A stretch of 64,000 nt of DNA from Mesorhizobium sangaii (GCF_014207355.1 NZ_JACHEF010000001.1:1867704-1931703); one strand, 5' to 3'. Shown: positions 37,921 to 47,146, counted from the stretch's first letter. Notes: generated by a model not told the origin, from the sequence alone. Program-made: numbers and translations.

Positions 37921-38523
37921 ATGATGCGGCTGACGGCAAGTGCGCTTGCCATGTGCCTGAACGGCTCGGCATTGGCTGCCGATCTTTCGCCTGCCTACAA
38001 CGATCCTCCTGCCTTTCAATGGAGCGGCGCCTATGTCGGCGTGCATGGCGGCACGGCGTTCACAGGGATGCCGAACCCGTTTGCCGGCAGAAACGGCCTC
38101 AGCGGCGGCGTCCAGGCCGGCTACAATCAGCAAGTAGGCCCGGGAGCCGTGGGGGCCGAGATCGAAGGCTCCTACCTGGGCGGCGCCGAGCACGACGTCG
38201 AGGGCGGCAAGATCAAGGAAAAGTGGCGCGGTGCCGCCAAGGCTAGGGCCCGCGTGAGCTTCGACCAGACGCTGCTGTTCGGAACCGGGGGCGTTGCGAT
38301 GACCAAATTCGACAAGGGCGACAAGGTCAGCAGCACCGACGGATGGAAACTCGGCTATCTCTTGGGCGCCGGTATCGAGCAGGGTCTCGCCGGCGGCCTC
38401 TCGGCCAAGGTCGAATATGACTATGTCCGCACACCCGGCGTCGAAACGACGTCGGCCTTCGGCAAATCCAAGGCGACGATCGGCAGCCATGAGCTGAAGG
38501 CGGGCCTCAACTACCGGTTCTAG
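37921..38523 (+). CDS. Outer-membrane beta-barrel protein (Omp25/31 family)
   Basis: The 200-residue precursor has a signal peptide ending at ALA before ADLSPAYNDPP, then FQWSGAYVGVHGGTAF, the hallmark start of Brucella/rhizobial Omp25/Omp31 barrels. Alternating strands follow (GGVQAGYNQQVGPGAVGAEI, KVEYDYVRT), and it ends with a C-terminal aromatic (HELKAGLNYRF), the signal for outer-membrane insertion. It is a single gene. These proteins stabilise the envelope and may bind haem. Confidence 0.85.
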   Translation: MMRLTASALAMCLNGSALAADLSPAYNDPPAFQWSGAYVGVHGGTAFTGMPNPFAGRNGLSGGVQAGYNQQVGPGAVGAEIEGSYLGGAEHDVEGGKIKEKWRGAAKARARVSFDQTLLFGTGGVAMTKFDKGDKVSSTDGWKLGYLLGAGIEQGLAGGLSAKVEYDYVRTPGVETTSAFGKSKATIGSHELKAGLNYRF

Positions 38524-38744
38524 GGTAGGCCCCCGGCTCGGTTGAACCCGGCCATCTTGCAGTCCGTTCGAACAGGCCTTGCGCGGTGCCCTGAGGCAAA
38601 GGGTGCCGCGCAATTGCGTGCCCTCGATCGGAGCCTACATCGACACCCCCAAAGCAGACAGCACCCCGGCCAGCTCCTGCGTAATGTCGATGCAATCTTC
38701 ACACCCTAGGTGCCGCGGATGACCTTGATGAGGGGAATCAGATA

Positions 38745-39132
38745 ATGCCCAAGCGCAGCGCAAACCATCTTGTGTGGATCACAAAGGCGGTCTTTGTCGC
38801 AATCGTTCTGGCGCTGACGGGGTGCGCCTCCGACATCATGAAGAACTACATCGGGCAACCGGTCGAATCGGTCGTTCTGGACTACGGTCCGCCAACCGCC
38901 GTCGTTGACCTCGGCCGGGGCGAACGAGCCTATCAGTGGCGAAAAATATCCACCAATGCGGTTTCCGGGACCTCCAGCGGCGAGGTTCGGCACACAAAAC
39001 ACGGAATACGACGAGACCGAAACGCCGGGCTATATCGAACGTCAGGAATGCTTCTATACGTTCTACGCCCGCTCTTCGGGCGGCCGATGGTTCATCACCA
39101 ATTTTCGCCAACCGCAGCTGGAATGCGAATGA
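38745..39132 (+). pseudogene. Frameshifted small lipoprotein gene
   Basis: The first part encodes a lipoprotein signal (VFVAIVLALTGCAS, lipobox LTGC) and MKNYIGQPVESVVLDYGPP, then VVDLGRGERAYQWRKIS. Around 38990 this frame turns into arginine-rich nonsense, while the next frame continues convincingly as FGTQNTEYDETETPGYIERQ, ECFYTFYARSSGGRWFITNF and RQPQLECE before a stop at 39132. One base inserted or two lost would split the gene. The intact form would be about 129 residues, resembling rhizobial envelope lipoproteins. A sequencing error is possible. Confidence 0.65.
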
Positions 39133-39148
39133 ATTGCCTTGAAGGAAA

Positions 39149-39823
39149 ATGCGCATGCGCATCCTGCTGATCGAGGACGAACCGGAAATGGCCTCGGTGC
39201 TGAAGACGGCGCTCGAGCGTCAGGACATCATCGTCGACCATGCCGCGACACTGGCCGAGGCCATGGCCCGGCTCGGATATCACGACGCCGTGGTGCTGGA
39301 CCGCCGCCTGCCGGATGGCGACGGCCTCACCCTGATACCGCGCCTGCGGGCCCTGCATCTGGATGTGCCTGTCATCGCGCTGACCGCATTGAGCGTCCTC
39401 GACGATCGGGTCGCCGGGCTCGACGCCGGCGCCGACGACTACATGGTCAAGCCGTTCGCCACGGTGGAACTGGTTGCCAGGCTGAATGCCTTGCACAGGC
39501 GCTCGTTCACCACGCGCGCCAACCAGACGGTAGTCGGCCGCCTCACCTATGATTTCCGCCATCGCGAGGCGCTTGTCGAGGACCAGGCGCTGGAGCTGCC
39601 GCGGCGCCAACGGCTGGTGCTCGAAACGCTCATCCACAGGCCGGGCCGGACCATCATGCGTAGCACCCTGGAAGAAGCCGTCTATGCGCTTGACGACGAG
39701 ATCGGCTCCAATGCACTGGATGCGCACATTTCGCGGCTGCGGCGCAAGCTCGACGATGTCGCTGCCGGCATCGAGATCAGGGCCATCCGCAACCTCGGTT
39801 ATCTCCTGCGGGCGGCTTCGTGA
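39149..39823 (+). CDS. OmpR-type response regulator
   Basis: The 224-residue regulator has a receiver domain with acidic pair ED/E at 9-11 (LLIEDEPEMASVL), phospho-acceptor Asp51 in AVVLDRRLPDGDGL and Lys101 in DDYMVKPF. The winged-helix domain has RRQRLVLETLIHRPGRTIMR and SNALDAHISRLRRKL. AAGGAAA precedes the ATG. The stop overlaps the GTG of a histidine kinase (GTGA), so they form a two-component pair. Signal and targets are unknown. The broken lipoprotein gene lies 16 bases upstream and may once have belonged to the operon. Confidence 0.9.
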   Translation: MRMRILLIEDEPEMASVLKTALERQDIIVDHAATLAEAMARLGYHDAVVLDRRLPDGDGLTLIPRLRALHLDVPVIALTALSVLDDRVAGLDAGADDYMVKPFATVELVARLNALHRRSFTTRANQTVVGRLTYDFRHREALVEDQALELPRRQRLVLETLIHRPGRTIMRSTLEEAVYALDDEIGSNALDAHISRLRRKLDDVAAGIEIRAIRNLGYLLRAAS

Positions 39824-41235
39824 AAAAACCACGCATGCGCTCGCTGCAATGGGTGCTGGTGCGGCGTCTGATTCTGCTGCAGGCGGCGACGCTTCTCATC
39901 TTCATCGTGCTGTGCGCAGCCGCGCTGTGGATCGCCAATCCGCAGCTGCTGATCGACAATGAGGCTGCAGTCGCCACCATCAAGGACGCCGTCGACCGAG
40001 ACGGGAACGGCAAGCTGATCGTCCATCAGACCGACGGGCTTGCCACCTTTCGCAGGGGCTTCCCCAATGTCTGGTACATCGTCCGCGACGGCAGCGGCCA
40101 AAGCGTCCGTTTCGGCAACGTGCCAGACGTGTACGCCAGGAATTTCGGCGATCTGCTTGGCGAGGCCGACCATGCCACCATCGGATTTTCCGAAGATGAT
40201 CGGAGGCCGGAAGCCTATCTCGAAAGGGTTTCGACCAAGGCCGGCACGGTGCAGATCATCGCCGCGACACGGTCATCGCGCGACGAAACCGAAGGGCTCG
40301 AAGTCAACATTTCGGCAACGATCGACGTCGCCAGGAATCCGGACGGCAGCAGGAACTGGGAGAAAGCGCTCCCGGCCCTCGCGGTCATCATCGTCATCCT
40401 GCTGTTGCCGATCGTCCTTGTCATGGGAACCACGACCCTGGTGACCACGCCCGCGGCGGTGCGCCGGTCCTTTGCCGGCCTTGTCGAAACCGTCCAGCAG
40501 GCCGCTCGCATCGATATCGGTACGCGCGCGATGCAGCTGCCGGTCAAGAATGTGCCGCAGGAAATCGCGCCCTTGGTGCTGGCGTTCAACCAGACGCTGG
40601 CGCGCCTAGCCCAAGGCTATGACCGGTACAACCGCTTCCTCACCGATGCGGCCCATGAACTGCGCACGCCGATCGCCATCTTGCGCACACGCGCCGAGTT
40701 GCTGAGACAGGAGCCGCAAAGCGCGCGCCTGCTGCATGACATCGAGCGACTGTCGCATCTTGCCCAACAGCTGCTCGACCACCAATTGCTCGACCGCCCG
40801 ACGGACCAGCGCCAGGTCATCGATCTCCGAGACCTTGTCAGCCGTGTCCGCTTGCCATCGAGGCCGGCTATGACCTTGCCTTCGAGCCCTCGCCCGACGA
40901 GGCCCATGTCGAGGTCAACGTTTTTGCAAATCGAGCGGGCGCTGGCAAATCTCGTGCGCAATGCCATCGAGCATGGCGGCGGCAGCGGCACGATCACCCT
41001 AGCCATCGACGAGACCGGCGGCGTCGAAGTGCGCGATGAAGGCCCGGGCATTCCGGCGGAAGAGCACGAGAACGTCTTCGAGCCCTTCTACCGCCTGCAG
41101 CCGCAGTCGCACGGGGCGGGTCTGGGTTTGAACCTTGCCCGGCAGATCGCGTTGCTGCACAATGGCACCATTCGGGTATTGACCGGGCCCTGGCGGGGCG
41201 CCCGCATTCGCATGGAACTGCAGGTTCGGCCGTGA
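39820..41235 (+). CDS. Sensor histidine kinase with an out-of-frame stretch
   Basis: The 471-residue kinase has an N-terminal membrane span (LILLQAATLLIFIVLCAAAL), a periplasmic sensing region, a second span (LPALAVIIVILLLPIVLVMG), a HAMP-like linker, phospho-accepting His279 in FLTDAAHELRTPIAIL, and an ATPase lobe (LVRNAIEHGGGSG, VRDEGPGIPAEEHENVFE, GAGLGLNLARQI). Residues about 344-367 (RLPSRPAMTLPSSPRP) are not kinase-like. The shifted frame gives LAIEAGYDLAFEPSPDEAHV over the same bases, so two compensating frameshifts near 40850 and 40920 are likely. GTG start overlaps the regulator stop. Confidence 0.82.
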   Translation: MKKPRMRSLQWVLVRRLILLQAATLLIFIVLCAAALWIANPQLLIDNEAAVATIKDAVDRDGNGKLIVHQTDGLATFRRGFPNVWYIVRDGSGQSVRFGNVPDVYARNFGDLLGEADHATIGFSEDDRRPEAYLERVSTKAGTVQIIAATRSSRDETEGLEVNISATIDVARNPDGSRNWEKALPALAVIIVILLLPIVLVMGTTTLVTTPAAVRRSFAGLVETVQQAARIDIGTRAMQLPVKNVPQEIAPLVLAFNQTLARLAQGYDRYNRFLTDAAHELRTPIAILRTRAELLRQEPQSARLLHDIERLSHLAQQLLDHQLLDRPTDQRQVIDLRDLVSRVRLPSRPAMTLPSSPRPTRPMSRSTFLQIERALANLVRNAIEHGGGSGTITLAIDETGGVEVRDEGPGIPAEEHENVFEPFYRLQPQSHGAGLGLNLARQIALLHNGTIRVLTGPWRGARIRMELQVRP

Positions 41236-41309
41236 TTTTAGCGGCTGTTGGCAGAAGGGCAGGCCGACCAAAGGCTGTGGCCGCTGGTTTATCTGTTTTC
41301 TAACCAATT

Positions 41310-41335
41310 CCCGCTATTGCCATTCCAATAGCGGG
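41310..41335. promoter_or_regulatory. Perfect hairpin just upstream of the GtrB-like gene
   Basis: CCCGCTATTG and CAATAGCGGG form a perfect 10-bp stem around CCATTC. The structure ends 12 bases before the start codon of the glycosyltransferase gene and some 75 bases after the kinase stop. No T-run follows, so a leader or translation-control element is as likely as a terminator. Confidence 0.5.
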
Positions 41336-41347
41336 AGCAAGGGGCTT

Positions 41348-42376
41348 TTGGTGGAGATGGAGAAAAACACCGCGCGAAGCGCTGTCATGTTGTCGGTGGT
41401 CGTCCCATGCTACAATGAGCTGGATGGGGTGGCCGAACTTCATCGACGGGTAACGGATACATGCCTGGAACAGGGCTCCTCGTATGAGATCGTCCTTGTC
41501 ATCGACGGCGCGACTGACGGCACGCGAGAGGCCATTTTTCAGTTGGCTGAAAAGGACGACCATGTCGTCGCCATCGACCTTGCCCGCAACTACGGCCACC
41601 AGATCGCGTTGAGTGCGGGGCTCGAATTCTGCCGCGGCCAGCGCATTCTCATTCTCGATGCCGACCTGCAGGATCCGCCTGAGCTGCTCGGCGCTATGAT
41701 GACGAAGATGAATGAAGGCTTCGACGTCGTTTACGGCCAGCGGCAGAGCCGCGACGGGGAAAGCTGGTTCAAGCTCGCCTCTGCCTCGATGTTCTACCGC
41801 TTGCTGCGCCGCATGGTCGATGTCGAGATCGCGGCGAATTCGGGGGATTTCCGGTTGATGAGCCGCCGCGCGCTCGACCATCTGAACGCGATGCCCGAAC
41901 GCTACAGGTTCATTCGCGGCATGGTGAGTTGGATCGGGCTGAAACAGGTGGCCTTCCCCTATGAAAGACACCGGCGCTTTGCCGGCACCACCCACTATCC
42001 CCTGAAGAAGATGGTTCTTCTGGCGGTCGACGCGATGACCAGCTTTTCCATCGCGCCGCTACGGTTCGCCTCGCTGCTCGGAATGTTGTTCGGGCTTCTG
42101 GGGCTGGTTGTGCTCTGCTACACCCTCATCGAATGGTCGGTCGGAAACGTGTTGCCCGGCTGGACCAGCCTTGCCGCGATCGTGCTGATCCTGGGCAGCG
42201 TCCAGCTTATGGTGCTTGGTATTTTCGGTGAGTATCTCGGACGCATGTACATGGAGACAAAGCGGCGGCCGCTTTACTTCGTCAACGAGATCGTTTCGCG
42301 CAGCCGGGCTGTCAGCGACAAGGATCTGCCTGTCCATCGCCTGCAGAAGATGGCAAAGAGGGCCGCACGTGCTTGA
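41348..42376 (+). CDS. Family 2 glycosyltransferase, GtrB/dolichol-phosphate-mannose-synthase-like
   Basis: The 342-residue membrane enzyme probably loads a sugar onto undecaprenyl phosphate. It has SVVVPCYNELDGVAELHRRV, the acidic motif LILDADLQDPPELLGAMM, NSGDFRLMSRRALDHLN, and two C-terminal membrane spans (LRFASLLGMLFGLLGLVVLC, SLAAIVLILGSVQLMVLGIF) ending EYLGRMYMETKRRP, as in GtrB and ArnC-like proteins. The start is taken as TTG 41348; ATG at 41357 is an alternative. It overlaps the methyltransferase gene, in a surface-polysaccharide cluster. Confidence 0.87.
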   Translation: MVEMEKNTARSAVMLSVVVPCYNELDGVAELHRRVTDTCLEQGSSYEIVLVIDGATDGTREAIFQLAEKDDHVVAIDLARNYGHQIALSAGLEFCRGQRILILDADLQDPPELLGAMMTKMNEGFDVVYGQRQSRDGESWFKLASASMFYRLLRRMVDVEIAANSGDFRLMSRRALDHLNAMPERYRFIRGMVSWIGLKQVAFPYERHRRFAGTTHYPLKKMVLLAVDAMTSFSIAPLRFASLLGMLFGLLGLVVLCYTLIEWSVGNVLPGWTSLAAIVLILGSVQLMVLGIFGEYLGRMYMETKRRPLYFVNEIVSRSRAVSDKDLPVHRLQKMAKRAARA

Positions 42377-43070
42377 GGCGGAGTTCGACCAGTTTGCGCG
42401 GGAATACCAGGAACAGCATGCCGCGAGCATAAGGCTGAGCGGTGAAACGCCTGACTTCTTCGCCAGATACAAGATCGACGACATCGCCGCGACGCTGCGG
42501 CGGGCTGGTGTGACACCACGACGGATACTCGATTTCGGCGCCGGTGTCGGCAATTCGCTCGGCCATATGCGCAACGCCTTTCCCGACAGCGAGATCACCT
42601 TGCTCGATCCTTCGCGGGAATCGCTCGACATCGCCAGCAAGCGCTTTCCCGGCCAGGGCGCCTTCACGCATTTCGACGGCGAGACAATTCCCTTTGCCGA
42701 CGGCAGCTTCGACCTGGCCTTCGCGGCTTGCGTCTTCCACCACATTCCCGAGGATCTGCAGATTGGACTGCTCGCGGAGATCGGCAGGGTGCTGGCCGAA
42801 GGCGGCAGCTTCTTTGTTTTCGAGCACAATCCGTGGAACCCGCTGACCACGCACGCGGTGCGAAATTGCGCCTTCGACGAGAATGCGGTCTTGATAAATG
42901 CGCGCGAGATGCGCAGGCGCATGGCCGCGGCGGGTCTAGCCAACACCCGGATCGTGTATCGGATTTTCTTTCCCCGGCTGCTAGCGAGGCTGAGGCCATT
43001 CGAGTGTTTCCTCACCAAGATTCCTGTCGGAGCCCAATATTTTGCGCATGCGGTCAAACCTGCCATTTGA
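42369..43070 (+). CDS. SAM-dependent methyltransferase
   Basis: The 233-residue class I methyltransferase starts at a GTG (42369) that overlaps the glycosyltransferase stop by eight bases. It has the SAM-binding motif ILDFGAGVGNSLGHM, LLDPSRESLDIASKRFPG, and FAACVFHHIPEDLQIGLLAE with the following GRVLAEGGSFFVFEHNPWNP. Placement between glycosyltransferase and GtrA genes suggests methylation of a lipid-linked or polysaccharide sugar; the acceptor is unknown. The longer frame to 42216 is a shadow of the glycosyltransferase. Confidence 0.87.
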   Translation: MLEAEFDQFAREYQEQHAASIRLSGETPDFFARYKIDDIAATLRRAGVTPRRILDFGAGVGNSLGHMRNAFPDSEITLLDPSRESLDIASKRFPGQGAFTHFDGETIPFADGSFDLAFAACVFHHIPEDLQIGLLAEIGRVLAEGGSFFVFEHNPWNPLTTHAVRNCAFDENAVLINAREMRRRMAAAGLANTRIVYRIFFPRLLARLRPFECFLTKIPVGAQYFAHAVKPAI

Positions 43071-43524
43071 CTATCCGAGGATGCTGCGATTTGGCGCTGT
43101 TGGCCTGTTGAACACGGCGCTGGGATACGCGGTCATTCTGGCCGGGCTTGCACTGGGTCTTGGCGACATCCTCGCCAACGCCACGGGCTACGCCGCCGGC
43201 CTAGTGCTCGGCTTCTTCCTCAACCGCCAATGGACCTTCACACGAGTCGATGGCTTCCGGTCAGGAACCCTGTTGCGATATGGCGGCGTCTTCCTGGTCG
43301 CGTACAGCATCAATCTGGCAGTCGTGATCGCCGCCCGTTCAGCAGGCATCACCGAAAGCCCTCTGGTTCACCTCGCGGGAATCTGCGTCTATTCAATCAT
43401 CTTCTACCTCGGTTCGGCTCACTTCGTGTTTGTGGGGCGCGGAGGTCGCGGAGACGACACAGCCGACGGCAACCTTCCGGTGACCGATGGGCCTCGGCGG
43501 ATGCCGACCAGTCGAATTCCTTGA
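43042..43524 (+). CDS. GtrA-family membrane protein
   Basis: The 160-residue protein has four membrane spans and the GtrA signature: LRFGAVGLLNTALGYAVILA, LANATGYAAGLVLGFFLNRQ then WTFTR. It is thought to flip lipid-linked sugars to the periplasmic face. The gene overlaps the methyltransferase by 29 bases if TTG 43042 is used; the ATG at 43048 is an alternative. With the GtrB-like enzyme and the following membrane protein it resembles a three-part Gtr glycosylation system. Confidence 0.87.
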   Translation: MRMRSNLPFDYPRMLRFGAVGLLNTALGYAVILAGLALGLGDILANATGYAAGLVLGFFLNRQWTFTRVDGFRSGTLLRYGGVFLVAYSINLAVVIAARSAGITESPLVHLAGICVYSIIFYLGSAHFVFVGRGGRGDDTADGNLPVTDGPRRMPTSRIP

Positions 43525-43562
43525 ACCAAACTGTCATCGCAAACGATTAAAGGCGGCGCACC

Positions 43563-45044
43563 ATGGACAACGCCCAGGCCAGTGTGGAGGCCGCAACGGA
43601 CGACGAGCGGATCCGCCTGACATTCTGCCTGTTCACGGCTTGTGTCGCGGCGGCGTTGATGGTTGCCTTTGCCAATTCCGTCCTGCAGGATCCCGACAGT
43701 TGGTGGCAGGTAAAGGTCGGGCTGGATTTCCTGGCAAACCGAACATTTCCGACGACCGACCCTTACTCCTATACTTTTGCCGGCCAGCCATGGATCGCCA
43801 AGGAGTGGCTGGGGCAGGTCCTGCTGGCTCTTGCCTACCGGGCTGGAGGCTGGAACGGCGTGGTCACGCTGATCATCGCCACGATTTCCCTGACGGTTTT
43901 CCTGATGGGGTGGTTTCTAAGCACATGGCTGAAGCCGATCCTGGCGGTTACGGTGGCCTTTGTCGCGGCGGTCGCGATCGGCCCGATCTATACCGGGCGC
44001 CCACATATTTTCACCCTGCCGATCATCGTCATCTGGACGGCAGTGCTCTTTCGTGCGGCAAGGGAAGAACGGGGGCCGCCCTGGTGGCTGCTTGTGCTGG
44101 TTGTGTTGTGGGCGAACCTGCACGCGACCTTCACGCTGGGCTTCGTCATCGCAGCTTTCGCCGGTCTTGATCTGCTGACGCGCACAGGTTTCTCGAAACC
44201 GACCCTCGTGGTGAAATGGATCGCATTCGGTCTGCTTTGTCCGCTCGTCAGCCTGATCCACCCCTACGGTGTCCACGCTATCCTGGCGACCTTCGCCGTG
44301 GCCTATGGCAATGAGGCGGTGTCGCTGATCGTGGAATGGCGACCGTTCAATGTGCAGGATTCACCTCTCCAGGAAGTTGTGATGCTGCTGGCGCTGTTCG
44401 GGCTGCTGGTGTCGCGGGTGCGAATTGGCTGGGCCAAAGCGTTGTTCATCGTCTTCACCTTGCATATCTTTCTCGCCCATCTGCGGTTCATGTATTTGTT
44501 CTTCCTCCTGGTCCCGTTGGTGACCGTGATGGAGGTCGCACAGCAGTGTCCCTCACTGTCGGTCACCGCATGGCTGTCTGAAAAGCGCGACGGACTGGAA
44601 AATTTCGTCGCCAGGCAGTTCTACGCGATTTGCGGCGTGGCAGCTGTTTTTCTGATCGGCGCGGCTGCCGTGTTAGGCAGCGTCTATCAGGTCGCACCCA
44701 GCCCGAATACGTCGGCCAGCGGGGCGCTGGCATTCGCCGAAAGCCATCATCTGTCCGGCAACGTGCTGAATTCCTACAATTTCGGCGGCACGCTGATCTT
44801 CCACGGGATCAAGACCTATATCGACGGTCGGACGGACCAGCTGTTCCTCGGTGGTTTCACAAAAGCCGATGACGAGACGGGACACAGCAACGGCAAGCCG
44901 CTTCTCGAAGCCCAGCTGAAGAAATACGCGATAGGCTGGGCGCTGATTGCAGCCGACGACAATCGCATTCCCTTCTTCGACCAACTGGGCTGGAGGCGGG
45001 CCTATTCGGACGATCATGCGGTGATCTACCTGCCCGGCGCCTGA
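43563..45044 (+). CDS. Polytopic membrane protein, GT-C glycosyltransferase-like
   Basis: The 493-residue protein has about ten membrane spans and an early periplasmic motif QDPDSWWQVKVGLDFLANRT, PTTDPYSYTFAGQPWIAKEW. Acidic residues of this D-x-W/DPYS kind are found in GT-C sugar transferases (PMT/ArnT-like). A soluble C-terminal region (HLSGNVLNSYNFGGTLIFHG, KTYIDGRTDQLF) follows. In a GtrA/GtrB setting it could be the transferase that moves the lipid-linked sugar to a surface polymer. The family is not certain; many relatives are annotated only as hypothetical membrane proteins. Confidence 0.65.
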   Translation: MDNAQASVEAATDDERIRLTFCLFTACVAAALMVAFANSVLQDPDSWWQVKVGLDFLANRTFPTTDPYSYTFAGQPWIAKEWLGQVLLALAYRAGGWNGVVTLIIATISLTVFLMGWFLSTWLKPILAVTVAFVAAVAIGPIYTGRPHIFTLPIIVIWTAVLFRAAREERGPPWWLLVLVVLWANLHATFTLGFVIAAFAGLDLLTRTGFSKPTLVVKWIAFGLLCPLVSLIHPYGVHAILATFAVAYGNEAVSLIVEWRPFNVQDSPLQEVVMLLALFGLLVSRVRIGWAKALFIVFTLHIFLAHLRFMYLFFLLVPLVTVMEVAQQCPSLSVTAWLSEKRDGLENFVARQFYAICGVAAVFLIGAAAVLGSVYQVAPSPNTSASGALAFAESHHLSGNVLNSYNFGGTLIFHGIKTYIDGRTDQLFLGGFTKADDETGHSNGKPLLEAQLKKYAIGWALIAADDNRIPFFDQLGWRRAYSDDHAVIYLPGA

Positions 45045-45256
45045 TCCCGCCGCGCCGGCGCGGACCGGCCTCGCCAGCATTCCAACGGGCACATGCCTTG
45101 ACACTCATGTTGCGGTGCAGCAAAATTGCACCGCAGAGGATAGGCATGTGAGACCGACGAGCCGGAATTTTTTGCACGAGCGGGACATCGCCGTATGAGC
45201 GGCGTCTTGAGCTCGCAGAACCCAAGCCTCCGGCCGCGGCGCGCGAGCCTGCCCGG

Positions 45257-47146
45257 ATGAACTACAGGCGCGACATCGATGGCCTTCGGGCCGTGGCGGT
45301 GTTGCCCGTCCTGCTTTTCCACTTCGGCGTCTCCGCCATTCCCGGCGGCTTCACCGGCGTCGACATCTTCTTCGTCATATCGGGCTATCTGATCAGCGGC
45401 AGCCTGCTCGACGATCTCGAGCGCGGCCAGTTTTCGATCGGTCGCTTCTATTGGCGCCGTGCACGGCGCATCCTGCCGGCGCTGACCTTCGTCATCCTGC
45501 TCGCCAGCACTGCCGCCTGGTTCATCCTGCTGCCGTCGGACCTGCACGAATTCAGCTTGAGCGTGATCGCCGCCTCGACCTTCTGGTCCAACATCTATTT
45601 TTGGAAGACGACGAACTATTTCTCCATCGACGCCGAACTGCGGCCCCTGCTTCACACCTGGTCGCTTTCGGTCGAAGAGCAGTATTATATCTTCGCGCCA
45701 ATCCTGCTCTATTTGATCTACCGATATGTCTCGAAGCGCTGGCTGACGGTACTGCTGCCGATCGCCATCGGCAGCTTTGCCGTGGCGGTCATGGCAACCT
45801 CGCTGGCGCCGACCGCCGGCTTTTATCTGTTGCCGACGCGCCTCTGGGAACTGGCGCTTGGCGCCATGCTGATGCTGAAGAAGCCACCTGCGCTTGCCAG
45901 CCGGTTGGCGATGGAACTGATCGGCCTCGCCGGCTTTGCCCTGATCGCCTTTGGCTTTCTAACGATTTCGGAGAGCGACCCATTTCCGGGCTACAATGCC
46001 TTGTTCCCCTGCATCGGAACGGCCCTGCTCATCTATGCGGGCCACGATCATACCGGTGCCGACAGGCCGGCACCTGTTGCCACCCGCGTCCTTCGGTTCG
46101 CGCCGCTGGTCTGGGTCGGTCTCATTTCCTATTCGCTCTACCTCATTCACTGGCCGATCAATTCCTTCGTCCACTATCTTTCGCTGAAGGCCATCGGCGT
46201 GCCGACGGTCATCGCGATGATGGTGGCCAGTTTCGCCCTGGCGACATTTTCCTGGAAATATGTCGAGCAGCCGTTTCGCCGGAAACGGGCGTTCACCGCC
46301 CCATTGCCGATCTTCGCCTTTTCGGCGACGGCGATCGTCCTGCTCTGTGTCGGCGGCTTGGCCGGCGCACTCGGCGGTGGTTTTCCGCAACGGTTCCCGG
46401 ACTTCTCGACCGAGCCGATCCGGGTCGGCGACTGGCGCAACGGCGTCTGTTTTAACGAAGGGGCCCGCATCGACACCTGGAACCTCGCCGACTGCACCCG
46501 CACCCAAGGCTTTGCCACCAACGTGCTTCTGTGGGGTGATTCGTTCGCCGCCCACTATGTTTCAGGACTCGACGCCAACGCCCAGAAAATCCAGGCCAAT
46601 GTCATCCAGTACACCTATGCTGGCTGCCCGCCCGACCTCACCTATTTTTCCTATGCCCGGCCAAGCTGCACCCTTTTCAACGAACGGGCCCTGTCGATTA
46701 TCCGCGACGCCAACATTCGGGCGGTGATCCTGAGCGGTCGATGGACCGACTACCAGGTCAGGGGCTTCGATGGCCTGCAAAAGACGATCGATCGGCTTCG
46801 CGACATGGGCGTCAAGGTCTATGTCATCGGCCAGTCACCGGAATTCATCGCCGACGTCCAGAAGATCGCTTTCTTTGCCAGACGGGAGCATGTCGGGAAC
46901 ACGTCCTGGCCGACGGCCATGGATCCGGGCATCAACAAGCGGGTGCTGCCGTTCGCCAAAGGGGCGACTTTCATAGATCCGCTGGCATATCTGTGCGATG
47001 CGGCCGGCTGTTCGTACGCCGATGCCGACAGCAGGCAATTTCTCTACTTCGATTATGGTCACTTCTCTTCCGCCGGCGCGACATTGGCCATCTCGAAGTA
47101 CTGGCCAAGTTTTGCCGCCGGCAACAAGTTCGCCAGGGCAAGATAG
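45257..47146 (+). CDS. OafA/YrhL-type acyltransferase with SGNH domain
   Basis: The 629-residue membrane enzyme O-acylates a surface glycan. The N-terminal acyltransferase-3 domain has YRRDIDGLRAVAVLPVLLFH, GGFTGVDIFFVISGYLI, YWRRARRILPAL and HTWSLSVEEQYYIFAP, with about ten spans to residue 370. The C-terminal periplasmic SGNH domain has LLWGDSFAAHYVSGLD (Ser nucleophile block) and a late DYGHFSSAGATLAIS (Asp/His). It is the last gene of the polysaccharide cluster, 210 bases after its neighbour. The acceptor is probably O-antigen or exopolysaccharide. Confidence 0.9.
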   Translation: MNYRRDIDGLRAVAVLPVLLFHFGVSAIPGGFTGVDIFFVISGYLISGSLLDDLERGQFSIGRFYWRRARRILPALTFVILLASTAAWFILLPSDLHEFSLSVIAASTFWSNIYFWKTTNYFSIDAELRPLLHTWSLSVEEQYYIFAPILLYLIYRYVSKRWLTVLLPIAIGSFAVAVMATSLAPTAGFYLLPTRLWELALGAMLMLKKPPALASRLAMELIGLAGFALIAFGFLTISESDPFPGYNALFPCIGTALLIYAGHDHTGADRPAPVATRVLRFAPLVWVGLISYSLYLIHWPINSFVHYLSLKAIGVPTVIAMMVASFALATFSWKYVEQPFRRKRAFTAPLPIFAFSATAIVLLCVGGLAGALGGGFPQRFPDFSTEPIRVGDWRNGVCFNEGARIDTWNLADCTRTQGFATNVLLWGDSFAAHYVSGLDANAQKIQANVIQYTYAGCPPDLTYFSYARPSCTLFNERALSIIRDANIRAVILSGRWTDYQVRGFDGLQKTIDRLRDMGVKVYVIGQSPEFIADVQKIAFFARREHVGNTSWPTAMDPGINKRVLPFAKGATFIDPLAYLCDAAGCSYADADSRQFLYFDYGHFSSAGATLAISKYWPSFAAGNKFARAR

